The notes beneath the pieces are model-generated. The model was not told the DNA's origin. It made no database searches and saw only the letters and a list, made by a program, of their open reading frames with translations. The translations under genes and the position numbers were made by a program. A stretch of DNA of 64,000 nucleotides, taken from Anaeramoeba flamelloides (Eukaryota; Metamonada; Anaeramoebidae). Of the stretch, positions 1-11,202 are shown in pieces. Each line of letters begins with the position of its first letter. The stretch's first letter is position 1. Location: positions 7,151,001 to 7,215,000 of the forward strand of contig JANTQA010000036.1 in assembly GCA_027625915.1 (NCBI GenBank), read 5' to 3'.

Positions 1-312
1 TTTCTTTTATTCATCGACCTAACTTTGTTTTCAGGTTCTAATAAGGTAGCCCAATTCTAAATTTGTTTACTTTTTTTCTCAAATGCTTAAAATAAATTTT
101 CCCCACTCCTTTCAAAAATACTAATACAGAACTTAGACTTAGAAACACAAATATAAACAATGATTTTTTTTTTTTCCATTTTTTACTCATATAAATTTTA
201 TTTTTAATTAGAAGAAGAGTTACGAAGGAAAAGTATAAGTTGTTACTTGCGAATATTCATATTCTGAAAGAATAATGTCTGAGTATTTTGTAAAGAAAAA
301 CTAAAAAAAGTA
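1..312. other. AT-rich intergenic sequence
   Basis: No open frame, RNA gene or repeat partner was recognised in this stretch. It is AT-rich filler that ends at the TA flanking the inverted-repeat element starting at 313. Confidence 0.5.
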
Positions 313-778
313 CAGTGATCAAAATAATACCTTATCCAACAACAATATGTCCTGTTTCAAAATATAATCCGTGCTTTTTCTTATTCTTGTTTTAGTGCAA
401 CACCCAATTAACTAAACGATAGTATACTTCTCTAAGGTCAAATCAATTTTGAACCTAAACTCAATGTAATTTTTCGTAAAATTTGAAATGTTCAATGAAC
501 TTTGTTGGAGATTTTTCATAATATCCTCAATTTTTTTGAAAATTTTTTGGGTTTACTCAAAATTTGAATATATTTGAGATAAATTTTCTATTTGATCCTT
601 TATTTTTAGAATTTCTTTTTAAATAATAGAACTTTCAGAAATCAACACTATATTTAATTAGGGTTTATTGTACGTTTATTTGATCAATTAATATACAGTT
701 CTTCAAAAGAAAAAAAAAACACGCTTTTTATTTTGAAATATGGTTTAAATTTTTTTGCACGCTTTATTTTGACACCAG
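313..778. mobile_element. Tc1/mariner-like MITE, family 7 copy 1 (466 bp)
   Basis: The element begins CAGTGATCAAAATAA and ends with the near-complement TTATTTTGACACCAG, and both ends are flanked by TA. A CAGT terminus with a TA target duplication is typical of Tc1/mariner elements. No coding frame is present, so it is non-autonomous. A second copy lies at 40996-42024 in the same orientation. This copy keeps an uninterrupted TTAA near 744 that is filled by another element in copy 2. Confidence 0.75.
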
Positions 779-1090
779 TAATTCCAAGTTCTATAAATAA
801 ATCTTAAAACAAATTGAGTTTAATTAACCTAAAAACACGTCCTTGAAATGATTAAAACAGAGAAAATGTCCAAGAAATGACCTAATTCTTGATTAATAAA
901 TTGAAATCAAATCTTATTCATTTTTTCTTCATTTTTTTTTTGCTTTTTTTTTTTTCAAAAACTTTCTTCTCTCTTCTTACAAAAAAAAAAAAAAACCCAA
1001 CTCTCATTCAAGAATAAACTTTATCAAAATAAAAAAAAACAAATAACCAAAGAAAACCAACCAAAAAACAAAAAACAAAATAAAAAACAA
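779..1090 (+). promoter_or_regulatory. 5' flank and probable 5' UTR of the transportin gene
   Basis: The 300 bases before the start codon contain T-tracts near 930-960, a C/T-rich patch (tctctcttc) near 970, and then an A-rich, C-containing, T-poor leader from about 985 to 1090. A pyrimidine patch followed by an A-rich leader is a common promoter/UTR arrangement in AT-rich protists. No TATA box stands out from the background. Confidence 0.35.
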
Positions 1091-3895
1091 ATGACTTGGT
1101 ATCCCAATAAAGATAATCTTCTTTCAATTTATGAATTATTAAACCAAGCCCAAGAGGGCTCTACAAAAATCCAACAGGGTGTGTATGCCGAATTAGAGAG
1201 GTTTAATGAGGAGCTGCAAGATTTTAATAAATATTTGCTGTCCATCTTCTTAACAACAGACGAGAATGTGTCACTCGTTATCCAGGAGCTTGCTGGCTTA
1301 ACCTTAAAAAACAATCTCCATTTCGATGACTACGACGAGATCAAGTATTTACAAGGCAATTTATTAGAAGGACTCAAGCATCCAGAAAGGAAGATCAGAA
1401 GGACGAGTGGATCTGTAATTTCATATCTCATCTCAAAAACAAACTTTGCAAGCTGTGGCAATTTATTTCCCTTTTTGTCTGAATTACTCTCAGCCGAAGA
1501 ACCTATTTTCATCCATTCTTCCTTAAATTGCTTTATGAATTTACTAGAGGACAATTCCAATGTGTATGAAAATGATTTGCTCGAATCCAAACTTGATTTA
1601 ATGATCGAGAAAACCATTCTCTTAAGCCACCACGAATTATACGAAATTAGATTTCTAAGCTTAAAATGCATAATTAGGATGCTGTTTTTCATGCCCGATC
1701 CATTAATCAAGGAATTTAATAATTTTTTAAAGCACCTAATTGTGCTGATTGAAAAGGAAGAAAAATTGATAATGGTGCAAGCCATTGCGCAGTGTGTCAA
1801 TATATTAATTAGTTTACATTTCTCACGTGTCAGTTTTTTAATTGAAGAGCATTTAATACCTTGGATGCTTCAACTAACGTCCAACGATGAAGAAGAATTA
1901 TCGTTAGAGGGCTGCCGATTCTGGGCTTGCTTTCGTGAGATTAAAGAGGCCCGCAAACTGTTGGTCCCAAAATTGGAAGAATTGGTTCCCATTCTTTTAG
2001 AAAAAATGATTTATACTCAACAAGAGTTGATTGAAAGAGACAAATGGATCGAAGACGAAATGCAAGAAGGCGAGTGGACGATTAGAAAGGCTTCTGCTAT
2101 TAGCCTGGAAACGATCGCCTCCGTTTGCCCAAACGAAACTTTAATTATTCTAATGCCTTTGATTGTGCCACCCCTCCAAAAGGTTAACGAAATAAACATT
2201 TATGAGAACGATCAAGAGTGGCTCACAATTGAGGTTTCAATACTTGCCTTGGGGTATATCGCGCCATATTGCCTAAATAATATCACTCAATACTTGGACG
2301 AAATCGTCCCTTATTTGGTCAAATTGGTATTACCTTTAAATAATAATGAAAATATTGATAATAACAATAGTAATAATGGTGGCCGTAGTAATAGTACGAA
2401 CAACAAAGATGATGAGAATGAAGATGAAAAAAAGGATTTATTAAAATCTGTCACCTTTTGGTCTTTAAGTGGCTATTCGTCTTGGATAATTTTAAATGAA
2501 AATCAAGAATATTTTGAATTCATTGTCCAATCTTTGATTGACACCATGAAACTTGACAATGACATCCTTCAGATTTCCTCTTGTTCAGCATTGAGTAAAT
2601 TAATCCAAGAAGACATTTCAAAATTTTCAGAGTTGGTAACACCAATATTAAATATTATTGCTGATTTAATCCCAAAATTTGAATCAGAACCATTGTTCCA
2701 GTTATATAACGTAATTGGTATTTTGATTGAAAATTTCAATCAAGAAATAATTAATGATGAAAATAATCAAAAGTTTATTGAGCCCTTAATCAAAAAATGG
2801 AATTCATTTAGTAAGGAAATTGATCCTGACTTAATTCCATTAATAGATTTATTTACAGCGATTGTATTTAATCTGGGCAATTGCTTTTTGCCCTTTGCTG
2901 AAATTTGTTTTGAAAATTCAATAAACCTGATCGATTATATTTTATCAAACCATATAAAATTAATCGAAAAGCACCAACAAAGAAGTAATAATAGGAATAG
3001 GAATAGGAATAGGAATAGGAATAGGAATAGGAATAGGAATAGTAATAGGAATAGTAATAGGAATAAGAATAATCTTATTGATAATGATGAAAGGGAAACG
3101 GAAGAAAGAAATGTTAAAATCGAAAATTCGGATTTGCAATATGCAATTTATTCTTTCGGCTTTATATCTAATCTAATCGTAGCAATACAGGACAAGATAA
3201 AGCCATTGATAACGAATTCAAATTTCTTGAAATTAATGGTTTTTTCAATGAATGATCATAACACCCAACTGAAAAGAATAACCTTCGAAATAGTTGCCAA
3301 TTTATCGATTTATACCTTTGATGTTCTTAATGAGAATATTGAAGAATATTTGTCCATCTTAATCCAAAATTTGGACCACTCCTTTCTTTATCTTTTTGAA
3401 AATTCAACCTGGGCATTAGGCGAAATATTTTTAAGATATCAAAAGGATCTAGGCTCGTTGCCAGAAGAAATCCTCCAAAAAATGATCCAGATTTTCCAAA
3501 CAAAAATATTAAATAAACGAATCGCCAACAGCGTTGCCTCCTTGATTAGTAGATTGGCGTTTTCCTTTACTGATCTGGTTTCAAATAATATGCACCTCTT
3601 TGCCAACTACTGGCTCGCCGCCATCTCCTCTCTAGAGGATATTTCCGAAAAGCAACTCTCTTACAACGCCTTGCTCACTTTAATAAATGCTAACCCAGAT
3701 TCCTTTCCAGACTATTTTTTGAATTTCTGTTACGTTATTGTTAATTTCCCTGAAATGGACAAAGAACTTGCCCAAAGCTTTTTAAATATCCTGAATGAAT
3801 ATAAAAAATCATTGGCTAACGATTGGCAGTCATTATACGAGAAAATGCCGAAAAATTTGCAAATCGAACTGAAAAATCAATTTAATTTTTGTTAA
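1091..3895 (+). CDS. Transportin (karyopherin beta-2) nuclear import receptor
   Basis: This 934-residue protein is predicted to be an importin-beta superfamily receptor. Transportin carries PY-NLS cargo such as RNA-binding proteins into the nucleus and releases it on Ran-GTP binding. The N terminus (WYPNKDNLLSIYELL, then FNKYLLSIFL, then LAGLTLKNNL near residues 70-77) follows the transportin-1 first HEAT repeats. RKASAISLETIASV near residue 337 matches the conserved central HEAT region, and an acidic/Asn-rich loop at about 416-452 sits where transportins have the HEAT-8 loop that senses Ran. WALGEIFLRY near 776 and NANPDSFPDYF near 871 are C-terminal family features. It is intronless and slightly longer than the roughly 890-residue human protein. 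The extra length includes an Arg-Asn dipeptide run at about 633-658 encoded by a hexanucleotide repeat. The first ATG of the frame was chosen. Importin-4 or -5 is less likely because of the N terminus and the acidic loop. Confidence 0.88.
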   Translation: MTWYPNKDNLLSIYELLNQAQEGSTKIQQGVYAELERFNEELQDFNKYLLSIFLTTDENVSLVIQELAGLTLKNNLHFDDYDEIKYLQGNLLEGLKHPERKIRRTSGSVISYLISKTNFASCGNLFPFLSELLSAEEPIFIHSSLNCFMNLLEDNSNVYENDLLESKLDLMIEKTILLSHHELYEIRFLSLKCIIRMLFFMPDPLIKEFNNFLKHLIVLIEKEEKLIMVQAIAQCVNILISLHFSRVSFLIEEHLIPWMLQLTSNDEEELSLEGCRFWACFREIKEARKLLVPKLEELVPILLEKMIYTQQELIERDKWIEDEMQEGEWTIRKASAISLETIASVCPNETLIILMPLIVPPLQKVNEINIYENDQEWLTIEVSILALGYIAPYCLNNITQYLDEIVPYLVKLVLPLNNNENIDNNNSNNGGRSNSTNNKDDENEDEKKDLLKSVTFWSLSGYSSWIILNENQEYFEFIVQSLIDTMKLDNDILQISSCSALSKLIQEDISKFSELVTPILNIIADLIPKFESEPLFQLYNVIGILIENFNQEIINDENNQKFIEPLIKKWNSFSKEIDPDLIPLIDLFTAIVFNLGNCFLPFAEICFENSINLIDYILSNHIKLIEKHQQRSNNRNRNRNRNRNRNRNRNSNRNSNRNKNNLIDNDERETEERNVKIENSDLQYAIYSFGFISNLIVAIQDKIKPLITNSNFLKLMVFSMNDHNTQLKRITFEIVANLSIYTFDVLNENIEEYLSILIQNLDHSFLYLFENSTWALGEIFLRYQKDLGSLPEEILQKMIQIFQTKILNKRIANSVASLISRLAFSFTDLVSNNMHLFANYWLAAISSLEDISEKQLSYNALLTLINANPDSFPDYFLNFCYVIVNFPEMDKELAQSFLNILNEYKKSLANDWQSLYEKMPKNLQIELKNQFNFC
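2990..3066 (+). repeat. AATAGG hexanucleotide repeat inside the transportin gene
   Basis: About twelve tandem copies of AATAGG, with AATAGT variants toward the end, encode alternating Arg-Asn. The unit is a multiple of three, so length changes keep the frame. The run interrupts a HEAT-repeat protein where a helix or loop extension would be expected. Confidence 0.85.
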
Positions 3896-4373
3896 TCTTT
3901 TGGTTTGAAAAAGTAATTTGATGATTATTTTCTAATTTGTTTTTCTTTTTTTTGAAATAATAAAAATTATTCAAAAGAAATCTTTTTTTTTTGATTTGTT
4001 TGATGATATTTTTGTTGTTTGTTTTTATTCGTTTTTTTTGTTTTTTTTTGTTTTTGTTGGTTTTCTTATTTTTATTTTTTTTTTGATTTGCTTATTTTTG
4101 GTTCGTTATTAATCAGAAAAGTTTGGTTTTTTTTTTATTAATGTTTAATTTTTATTTCAATTTTGTCCAGATTTTTAAAAATGAAAATTGGAAGTCATTT
4201 TCTAATAAACTTTTTTTGGTAGGTTTTTTAAACAGATAATTTTTTTTAAAGTTTTTTACTATTAATGGGAATTTCCCGATTTACCAAAAATATTTAAATT
4301 TTTATTTAAATCTTTTATATTAAGTCAATTAGTATATGGATTGAGAAACTTAAATTTAGGAAATAAAACGAAT
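3896..4373. other. T-rich 3' flank of transportin gene
   Basis: The stretch is dominated by T-runs (tttttttgttttt and similar) just after the stop codon. They are consistent with a 3' UTR or poly(A) region followed by intergenic filler. No frame or repeat partner was recognised before the LINE tail at 4374. Confidence 0.4.
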
Positions 4374-4420
4374 ATTTTTTTATTTATTTTTTAACAAAGG
4401 AGTTGTTAATCCCTCTTGTT

Positions 4421-4647
4421 GACCGTTAGGTTTTTTTTAATTTTTGAAATATAGATAAAATTTTTTTTTAATTTTCTTTTTCTTTCTTAAATTAAAAGAA
4501 AATTTCATCTTTAGGTTTTCTTGAGTTTTAAAAAAATTTTAAAATCTTAGATTTTTCTTTATTCTTTTAAATTCTGGAAAACTGCCGTTAGGTTTTTTAT
4601 GATTTCAGAAATTAAAAAAAAACCAAGGCGCTCTACGGAACTCGACA
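4421..4647 (-). repeat. Hairpin array at LINE 3'-terminal site (copy D)
   Basis: The array contains several inverted-repeat stems whose arms carry GTTAGGTTTTTT or its complement, ending in the CGTAGAGCGCC-like leader on the minus strand. It separates the LINE motif TTTAGGAATTC from the AACAAGAGG tail. The same separation occurs in copy A (33677-33793) but not in copy B. Confidence 0.65.
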
Positions 4648-4841
4648 GAATTCCTAAATTTTTATTTCGGGATTTTAATAAAGACTCGAAAATTATTCAA
4701 TTACCCACCAGTGATAATAAATATATTGAGTCTTTTTTTAAAATAATATTTTAAATATTATTATTATTTAATATATTAGATATATTAATTTTTTTTAATT
4801 CAGATATCCAAATTCTACGATTATTTTCATAGTCTGGGTGG

Positions 4842-4937
4842 TTGTTAGGTTTTCCAGGATTCAAAAAAATAGCCAAAAATCAAAGATTAAACTCAATTCT
4901 TTTGAATCCTGGAAAACCTAGGCACTTGACGACAAAA
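4842..4937 (-). repeat. Single-stem hairpin insert in LINE zinc-finger site (copy D)
   Basis: This is one stem of about 40-nt arms (TTTTCCAGGATTCAAAA and complement) with the leader GTCGTCAAGTGCC on the minus strand. It splits the LINE frame between HFLCD and the PDYENNRR segment. It is the shortest version of the insert found at the same codon position in copies A and B. Confidence 0.7.
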
Positions 4938-5130
4938 TCACAGAGAAAATGATCCAAATTTTCAATGATATCCAAATTTTTTGATTTTTTGTATAATTTG
5001 TAAAATTTTGATTTATCTTGGTTTATCCAAAAAGAATATTTTTTAAATTTTTATGCATCTTAGTTAATATATATCTTTCTGTAAAATAAATAGAATTCTA
5101 CTAAATCTTGTTTATTTATGGAATTTAAAT

Positions 5131-5910
5131 TCTAAAATATAATATTTCAATAAATAAAAAAAAATCAAAGTTATAAATTGAATTAAAAAAAAAAATTTCC
5201 ACTTCTTTAGAAAAATAGATAAATTTTAATTAAAGAATTTATAATAAAATCAGATGGTATTTAAAATATTTAATCGAATCCAAAAAATAAAAATAATTAT
5301 ATATATAAAACTCTTTACTAAGTAAAAGGAACCGGGTATTATTCAAGAAATAGAATACATTCAATGAGTTTAATTCATTATTCTCCTCAAACTAAAATTT
5401 CAATTTTTAGATAAAAATCCGATTTTTTCATTTTGTAAAGTTTTTTTTGTATTTTGCTTTTTGCTTTTTCCTTTTTTGCATTTTTTTTTTGTTTTTTGAT
5501 TTTTATTTTTTTTTATTTTTATTTTTTTTTAAAAATAAATTTGAAAAAAAAAATGATTTGAAACTCCAAATTAACATTCATAAAAGTTATGCTTTATATG
5601 TTCTTTAAAATTCATACCTCTACGAGTAAAAAATCATATTGTCAACAATTTTTAATTTCCTAAAGAAATTGAGAATTTTGCTGGAGACTTTCCACTGATA
5701 ACAGTGGACCAAAAAATTTTTTACATATTTTTATTTTTTTTGAAAATTAGTGTTTGTTCAGGCTTTTCTTTTATGGTTATCGATTCTAATCCAAAGTTTT
5801 CTCATTACTCTTTTTTCTAAACATTTTAATTTAGGTTGATTCTTAAAATAAAGTGAATTTTTCATTTTTTGTAGAGTACTTTGACTGAAATGGAGTTTAT
5901 ATAAACCCTA
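5131..5910. other. AT-rich intergenic sequence
   Basis: The left part may hold further degraded LINE sequence, but nothing is recognisable. The rest is A/T homopolymer-rich filler with a small perfect stem near 5694-5705 (ACTGATAACAGT). No gene is visible. Confidence 0.4.
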
Positions 5911-6423
5911 TTCCAAAAATTTGGACACCCAAAATCAAAAATGGACGAAAAAAAAACCCAATTTATTTTATTTTTAAAAACCTAATCTAAAAAAAAATTT
6001 AAGTTACATATTATTAATGTTTTAATAAGTCATCATTTTAATCGAAATAAAATGAAAAAAAAATAAAATGAAAAAATCAAAACTAGTGTGTCCAAAATAC
6101 GCAAACGAGCCCAACCAAAAATGTATTGGTAAATTTGTTGAAATTTCACGAACAATTATTGATAGATCAAATGTTAAGATAACATCTACCAATTGTATGT
6201 GATTTTTCAATTTAACAAACTCAACACTAACCTTCTATCAACCATCGTAAAAAAAATTTAGATCTAACAAAACAGATTCGATAACTGGAAAAAAGGAAAG
6301 GAAAACAAAATAAAAAAGACAAAAAATTAAATAGTTTGTAAAATCAAAATTATTTCCAAATTGTATTTAAAGTGCAGTATTGATGTTCTTTCAACTCTTT
6401 ACACTGTTTCCAAATTGTTGGAA
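5911..6423. mobile_element. Inverted-repeat element, family 6 copy 1 (about 513 bp)
   Basis: The termini TTCCAAAAATTTGGACAC and, inverted, TTCCAACAATTTGGAAAC delimit the element. The body matches 20231-21467 along its length, including the segment around GTGTGTCCAAAATA. At that point copy 2 carries a 704-bp insertion, so this copy is the unfilled version. The short ORFs inside look non-coding. Confidence 0.75.
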
Positions 6424-6439
6424 TATATATATATATTGT

Positions 6440-7400
6440 TTATATTCTATAAGTTGTTGTTGTCAATAGGTTTTCGAGAATTCACAAGAATTTAGTTAAA
6501 ATAAAACAATTTACTCTACTCTTTGAAATTGTAGAAAGATACCATGAGTTTTTTTTTAAAAAAATTAGATATTAAAAGAAAAATTTTGAATTTTTATTTT
6601 TATTTTTTAAATTAAAAAAAAGTAGTAAAGAATTCTTGAGTTTTTTTTTATTTGTCGAATAAATAGGTTTTCGTTCGGTTTTTTTGAGTTTTCTATTTAT
6701 TTTTGAAGTGTTCTAGGTTTTTTTTACTTTTCAAAATAAATTGAAAATTTTAATAAATTTACCGTTTATTTCAAAAAGTAAAAAAAAAACCTAACGAAAA
6801 TCAATAGATTTTTAAAATAAAATAGAAAACCTCAAAAAAACCGAGAACACTTCACAGATAAAACAAATAAAAACAATAAAATCATGTTTTAATACTTTTA
6901 AATTTTACATAAATAGAAAATTTTATAAATTAAGTTGTGATTCTTTTGAAATGCCAAAAATAACAGTAGGTATTTTTTAATTTTGTAGATAAAAAAAGTA
7001 TATTTAGGTTTTCTTGAGTTTTTTTTTTTTATTCTGAAAATGGATATATTTTCATAATAAAGCAGAAAAAAGCAAGAAAGGTGTATTTATATTTTCTAGC
7101 CTTAAAATTATTGAGCAGAATCTTTGATTTTATTTTATTATTTTGAATTATGGAAAACCACAATAAGTTTTTTTTTAATTTTACAAAATTAAAAAAAAAA
7201 TTCAATTAAGTTTTCTTGAGTTTTTTGTTTCTTCTAAAAAAACTCAAAATATAAATAAAAAAACCGAAGTAAAATTACTGTTAGGGCTTTTATAAATCAA
7301 AAGAATCGAGTTAAACCATAGATTGTACTTTATTATTTTGGATTATAGAAAACCACTGTAAGGTTCTTCTTTAATTTTAGATATTATATGAATATTTCTT
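6440..7400. repeat. Degenerate hairpin arrays
   Basis: Successive foldback stems share the arm motif AGGTTTTTTTTACTTTT with its complement AAAAGTAAAAAAAACCT. The best one (6700-6800) sits inside an outer stem marked by GAGTTTTCTATTTATTT (near 6685) and AATAGAAAACCTCAAAA (near 6820), so stems are nested inside stems. The same modules occur at 32619-33031 and 49622-49870. No LINE sequence is clearly joined to this block. Confidence 0.6.
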
Positions 7401-8337
7401 ATATTTTCTTATAATTTCAACAATTAATAAATTAGACACCCTAGATACTCTACAACACTTTATAATACTCTCTAGTACTTGATAGAATTCTAAAATTCTT
7501 TGATTCATCACCCAAAATATTTTACAATACTTTTAAATCAAAATTATTAATTTAAAAAGTAAAAGCAATTCGTTATTTTTAATTTTTGATAAAGAAACTA
7601 AAAAAAAAATGAGAAAAAATAACCTTTTTATTCGGAATATTTATAATGCTTATTTTCAGAAGAAAGGTCTCAGTTAGATAATATGTTTCTGATTATCAAT
7701 TTTGTTTGTTCTTTTTTTTTTTTTCTTTATTTGTATTTTTGTGAAATAAATTGTTGAGTTTGTTTTTTAAATTCTATAAATATAAAAAATTGAAGAAATA
7801 GAGGGAGTGAAGAAATGTTAATTTTCTCTAGATATTAATAGACTCGAATGTAAAATTTTTATCACTCCAAAATTCAATTTATGAAAAAAAAAAAAAGCTT
7901 ATTGAATCAATTCTAGAAGATATACCAAATTAGAGCCCTTCGCAAATTTAAATGTTAGCAATTGTTTATAAATTGCAATACTCACAAAATAAAAAATAAA
8001 TAATTATCAAAACTAATAAATCCAGAGAGTGTTTTAAAGAATTTTGGAGAGAGAAAAACAAAAAAATATATTGATAAATATGTTTAAAAAAATAAATGAA
8101 CAATTATTGATCGAGCAAATGGTTTAGATACTCTTAACTATTTTAAGTTGAGTTCTTCTTGTTTTGAACAACTCAAACTGGACATAATATCAGATGTTTC
8201 AAAAAAATTATTGATCAGCGGAAGCAGGTTAAGTAATTCAATAAATGTAATGAATACAAAAACTAAAAGATGAAAAAATGATTTTCATATTTGACAAAAA
8301 TTAAAAATTTATTTGTATTTTGATTAAAATTGTAATA
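7401..8337. other. AT-rich intergenic sequence
   Basis: A run of short C-containing repeats (ctctacaacac, ctctagtac) near 7440-7490 resembles the leader of the hairpin arrays but is too degenerate to place. The rest shows no gene or delimitable repeat. Confidence 0.35.
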
Positions 8338-8493
8338 CAGTCGGTTCCTTTTTTGGATACAAACTTTCAAGGAAATTTAAGGTACAATAAAAATCTCAAA
8401 TGAAGGCATAAATTTTGATATTTTTTTCTACAGTATTTATTATAAGAGAAGTAGAATTTTGTGCCTTAATTTAAGATTTTTATTATGCCTTAA
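8338..8493. mobile_element. Truncated family 2 MITE
   Basis: This begins at a TA with CAGTCGGTTCC and contains ACAAACTTTCAAGGAAATTT and the inverted GTGCCTTAATTTAAG segment that define family 2 (full copies at 16165, 17267 and 57100). The right terminus is missing. The match stops where the TTAA-flanked element at 8494 starts, so that insertion or a later deletion removed it. Confidence 0.6.
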
Positions 8494-10342
8494 GGATTAT
8501 TCGAATTTTATGTTTAGTGAATACTTATTTTCCACCTAGTAACATATTTATCGACTTAAAAGAAATTTGATCTTAGGGATCTTGCTAACTTGAAAAATTT
8601 AGGTTTATTTTGCAAAATTTTGAGTTGGGCAAAAAACAATTTTCCTTCATCAAATCCAAATTATTCTCACAAATTTTGAAGAAAAAAATTTCATGAGGAA
8701 AATGTCACTCCAATTTCTTTTCAAGTCTGTTAGATTGTAGTGGGAGAGTATAAATATACTTGAAAAGAAAGTGTAGTAGCATTTTCTTAATATCAAAAAA
8801 AATAAATTTTTAGTTTTGCCTTATTTTGTTCGGGAAATTCAAAAAGATTTTTGGATCAATAATGATTTTCAAGCAAAATCTAAAAAAATTCTAAAAATTG
8901 CAATATTTTGACTTTTCCTCAATCCATTGTCTTTTAAAGCTTTTTTTATGTTTATAGTATCTTATTTCAACCCTCACAGAGCATAAAATTAGAATAGTCC
9001 TTAAATTTGATTGAAATTTTGGGTTTTAAAAGTGGAATTGATTGTTTTGCAATTATTTTAGTTGTTTTAAATAGGGGTGGGGGTTTATTTTTGAATTTTG
9101 GTTTATTTGGGATCTTGTGAATTAAGCCAAGTATAATAGTATTTTTTTTTTGTTTTTTCGATTTATTGTGAAAAAAAGTCAAAATGTTGTGTATTTATTA
9201 AAAAAAAGATTATTTTTGAAGTAACAAGAGGAGTAAAATGACCTTAAACAAGGATAATAACTTTTTATAATTGGAAGAAATAAAATGAATTTAAGGACTA
9301 TTCAAATTTTTTGCTTAGTGAGGGTTGAAATAAAATATCATAAACAGAAAAAAAGCTTTAAAAGACAATGGATTGAGGAAAAGTCAAAATATTGCAATTT
9401 TTAGAATTTTTTTAGATTTTTTAGATTTTGAATTTAAGGACTATTCGAATTTAATGCTCTGCGAGGGTTGGAATACCATATAGTAAATGATAAAACTTGT
9501 TAAAAAGTTGTAGGTTTTTCTGAAAGTCAAAATATTGCAATTTTTGGAATTATTAAATATTTGTTTGTAAATTAAAAAAATATTTTGAGATCCAAAATTT
9601 AACTGAATTCCCTCAAAAAACATTACAAATTTGAATTACTAATTTTTTACCTATTGCTGCTGTGACTTTCCACTTCGTATATTTGTATTTTAAGAGTTTA
9701 GTGGAGTGGTATCAATATACTTTAATATAAAGTGAAAAGTCAGAGAAGTAAAAGGTTTGAAATTAGTAATTCAAATTTGCAATGTTTTTTTAGGGAATTC
9801 AGTTAAATTTTGGATCTCAAAATATTTTTTTAATTTTCAAGAAAACATTTAAAATCCGAAAAATTGCAATATTTTGACTTTCAGCAATACCTATTACTTT
9901 TTAAACATTTGAACCATTTACTGTATGGTATTCCAACTCTCACAGAGCATAAAATTCGAATAGTCCTTAATCATTTTTTGACCAAAAACTTTTTAAATTT
10001 CCCGAACAAAATAAGGCAAAACTAAAAAGTCTATTTTTTTTGATATTAAGAAAATGCTACTACACTTTCTTTTCAAGTATATTTATACTCTCTAGCTACA
10101 ATCTAATATACTGGAAAAGAAAGTGGAATGATATTTTCCTAATGAAATTTTTTTCTTCAAAATTTGTTAGAATAATTTGGATTTGATGAAGGAAAATTGT
10201 TTTTTGCCCAACTCAAAATTTTGCAAAATAAACCTAAATTTTTCAAGTTAGCAAGATCCGTTTGATTAAATTTCTTTTAAGTCTATAAATAAGTTGCTCG
10301 GCGGAAAAATAGTATTCACTAACCATAAAATTCGAAGAATCC
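8494..10342. mobile_element. TTAA-flanked inverted-repeat element containing nested relatives
   Basis: The left arm 8494-8865 and right arm 9971-10342 are long inverted repeats beginning GGATTATTCGAATTTTATG, with TTAA just outside both ends. A 4-bp TTAA duplication is the hallmark of piggyBac-type insertion. The arms include a secondary hairpin (CACTTTCTTTTCAAGTATA and complement). The interior holds a complete relative (9438-9966) and two half-elements that face each other (about 8870-9000 and 9295-9430), each abutting TTAA. No transposase frame is visible. Confidence 0.7.
9438..9966. mobile_element. Nested TTAA-flanked inverted-repeat element (529 bp)
   Basis: The termini GGACTATTCGAAT and ATTCGAATAGTCC are flanked on both sides by TTAA. 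The arms, which include AAAGTCAAAATATTGCAATTT and complement, run for about 200 nt toward a centre near 9690. It is wholly inside the larger 8494-10342 element and shares its terminal consensus, so one family inserted into itself. Confidence 0.7.
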
Positions 10343-10707
10343 TTAATTATGGTCTATTTGAGAAAAAATGGAAAAAATTTTATCTCTTTTATAAAATAGT
10401 CTTTTTTGGGTTTCTTAGTCGATCAGAATTTTTTGACACTTGACATATTCAAAATTTAATAGTAGAGAATATCACCAATAAAATATTGTAAAATTTTGTA
10501 CACATATACATAAAGGCTGATCATTTTATTTTTTTTTCTTTGTTGGGTTTTGAATTCAAAATTGGTAACAATTTCACTTTCATTTTCAATTTACTTATTT
10601 CATATAGAAATCGATACCACAAAACTTCCAAATATATATTAAGTCTAACATTTTTTCAACTATCTTCTGATGGTTTTTGAGTTTACATAGTAAAAAATTT
10701 CGGCTTA

Positions 10708-11196
10708 GAGCAGTGAAAAAAATACCGGACATGAAAAAAATCCCGGACAAGATTTTTAATTGTGAATATTAGTAAAATTATTATGTAATTTCAGCTATTT
10801 ACAATCAAATTCCTTTTTTTAAGAATCGAACTTTTTCAATTATAACCCCCCCACTTATTAGAATGATGATTGATGAAATCACACTTGTTCAAAACACCAT
10901 TCAACCAATCAAAAAACAAGATGAAAAATTATCATTTTCCAAACTCTAGTAAACCTCAATAAAACTGGATTGTTTTTCAAAAAAAGTTGATTAACATTAG
11001 GCTATCAAACAATTACTCAAGTATTCTAGAGACACCTTACTTTGATGAACTTTAGGTAGGTTTATTACTAATCTCATAAAAAAATTTGGTTATTTATAAT
11101 AAGGATTTCATTGAAATTAGACAAAATTTTACTAATATTCACAATTAAAAATCTTGTCAGGGATTTTTTTGATGTCCGGTATTTTTTTCCCTACTA
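10708..11196. mobile_element. TA-flanked inverted-repeat element, family 3 copy 1 (489 bp)
   Basis: The terminal repeats contain GTGAAAAAAATACCGGAC and the complement GTCCGGTATTTTTTTCCC, extending through TTAATTGTGAATATTAGTAA. The element is flanked by TA at 10706-10707 and 11197-11198. The opposite arm of the host inverted duplication reads straight across the site (GGCTTACTGG) with one TA, giving direct empty-site evidence. A 500-bp copy in reverse orientation is at 48795-49294. Confidence 0.8.
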
Positions 11197-11202
11197 TACT
11201 GG

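Larger units (their letters stand above)
4374..5130 (-). mobile_element. LINE 3' fragment, copy D, with two hairpin-array inserts
   Basis: Read on the minus strand, this matches the LINE at 36225-36910. It starts with a degraded reading frame giving DIIENLDHFLC near 4940-4980. After an insert at 4842-4937 it continues with PDYENNRRIWISELKK and reaches a tail with AACTCC and an A-rich 3' end at 4374-4392. A second insert at 4421-4647 lies just before the 3' tail. The Cys/His-containing C-terminal segment and A-tail are typical of non-LTR retrotransposons. The 5' part is missing or too diverged to see, and stops interrupt the frame, so the copy is inactive. Confidence 0.7.

Noticed and set aside
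8967-9182. Minus-strand 71-codon frame
   Set aside because: It lies across a half-element arm and the spacer inside the TTAA element cluster. It is rich in Lys/Pro/Asn from A/T bias and has no related sequence.
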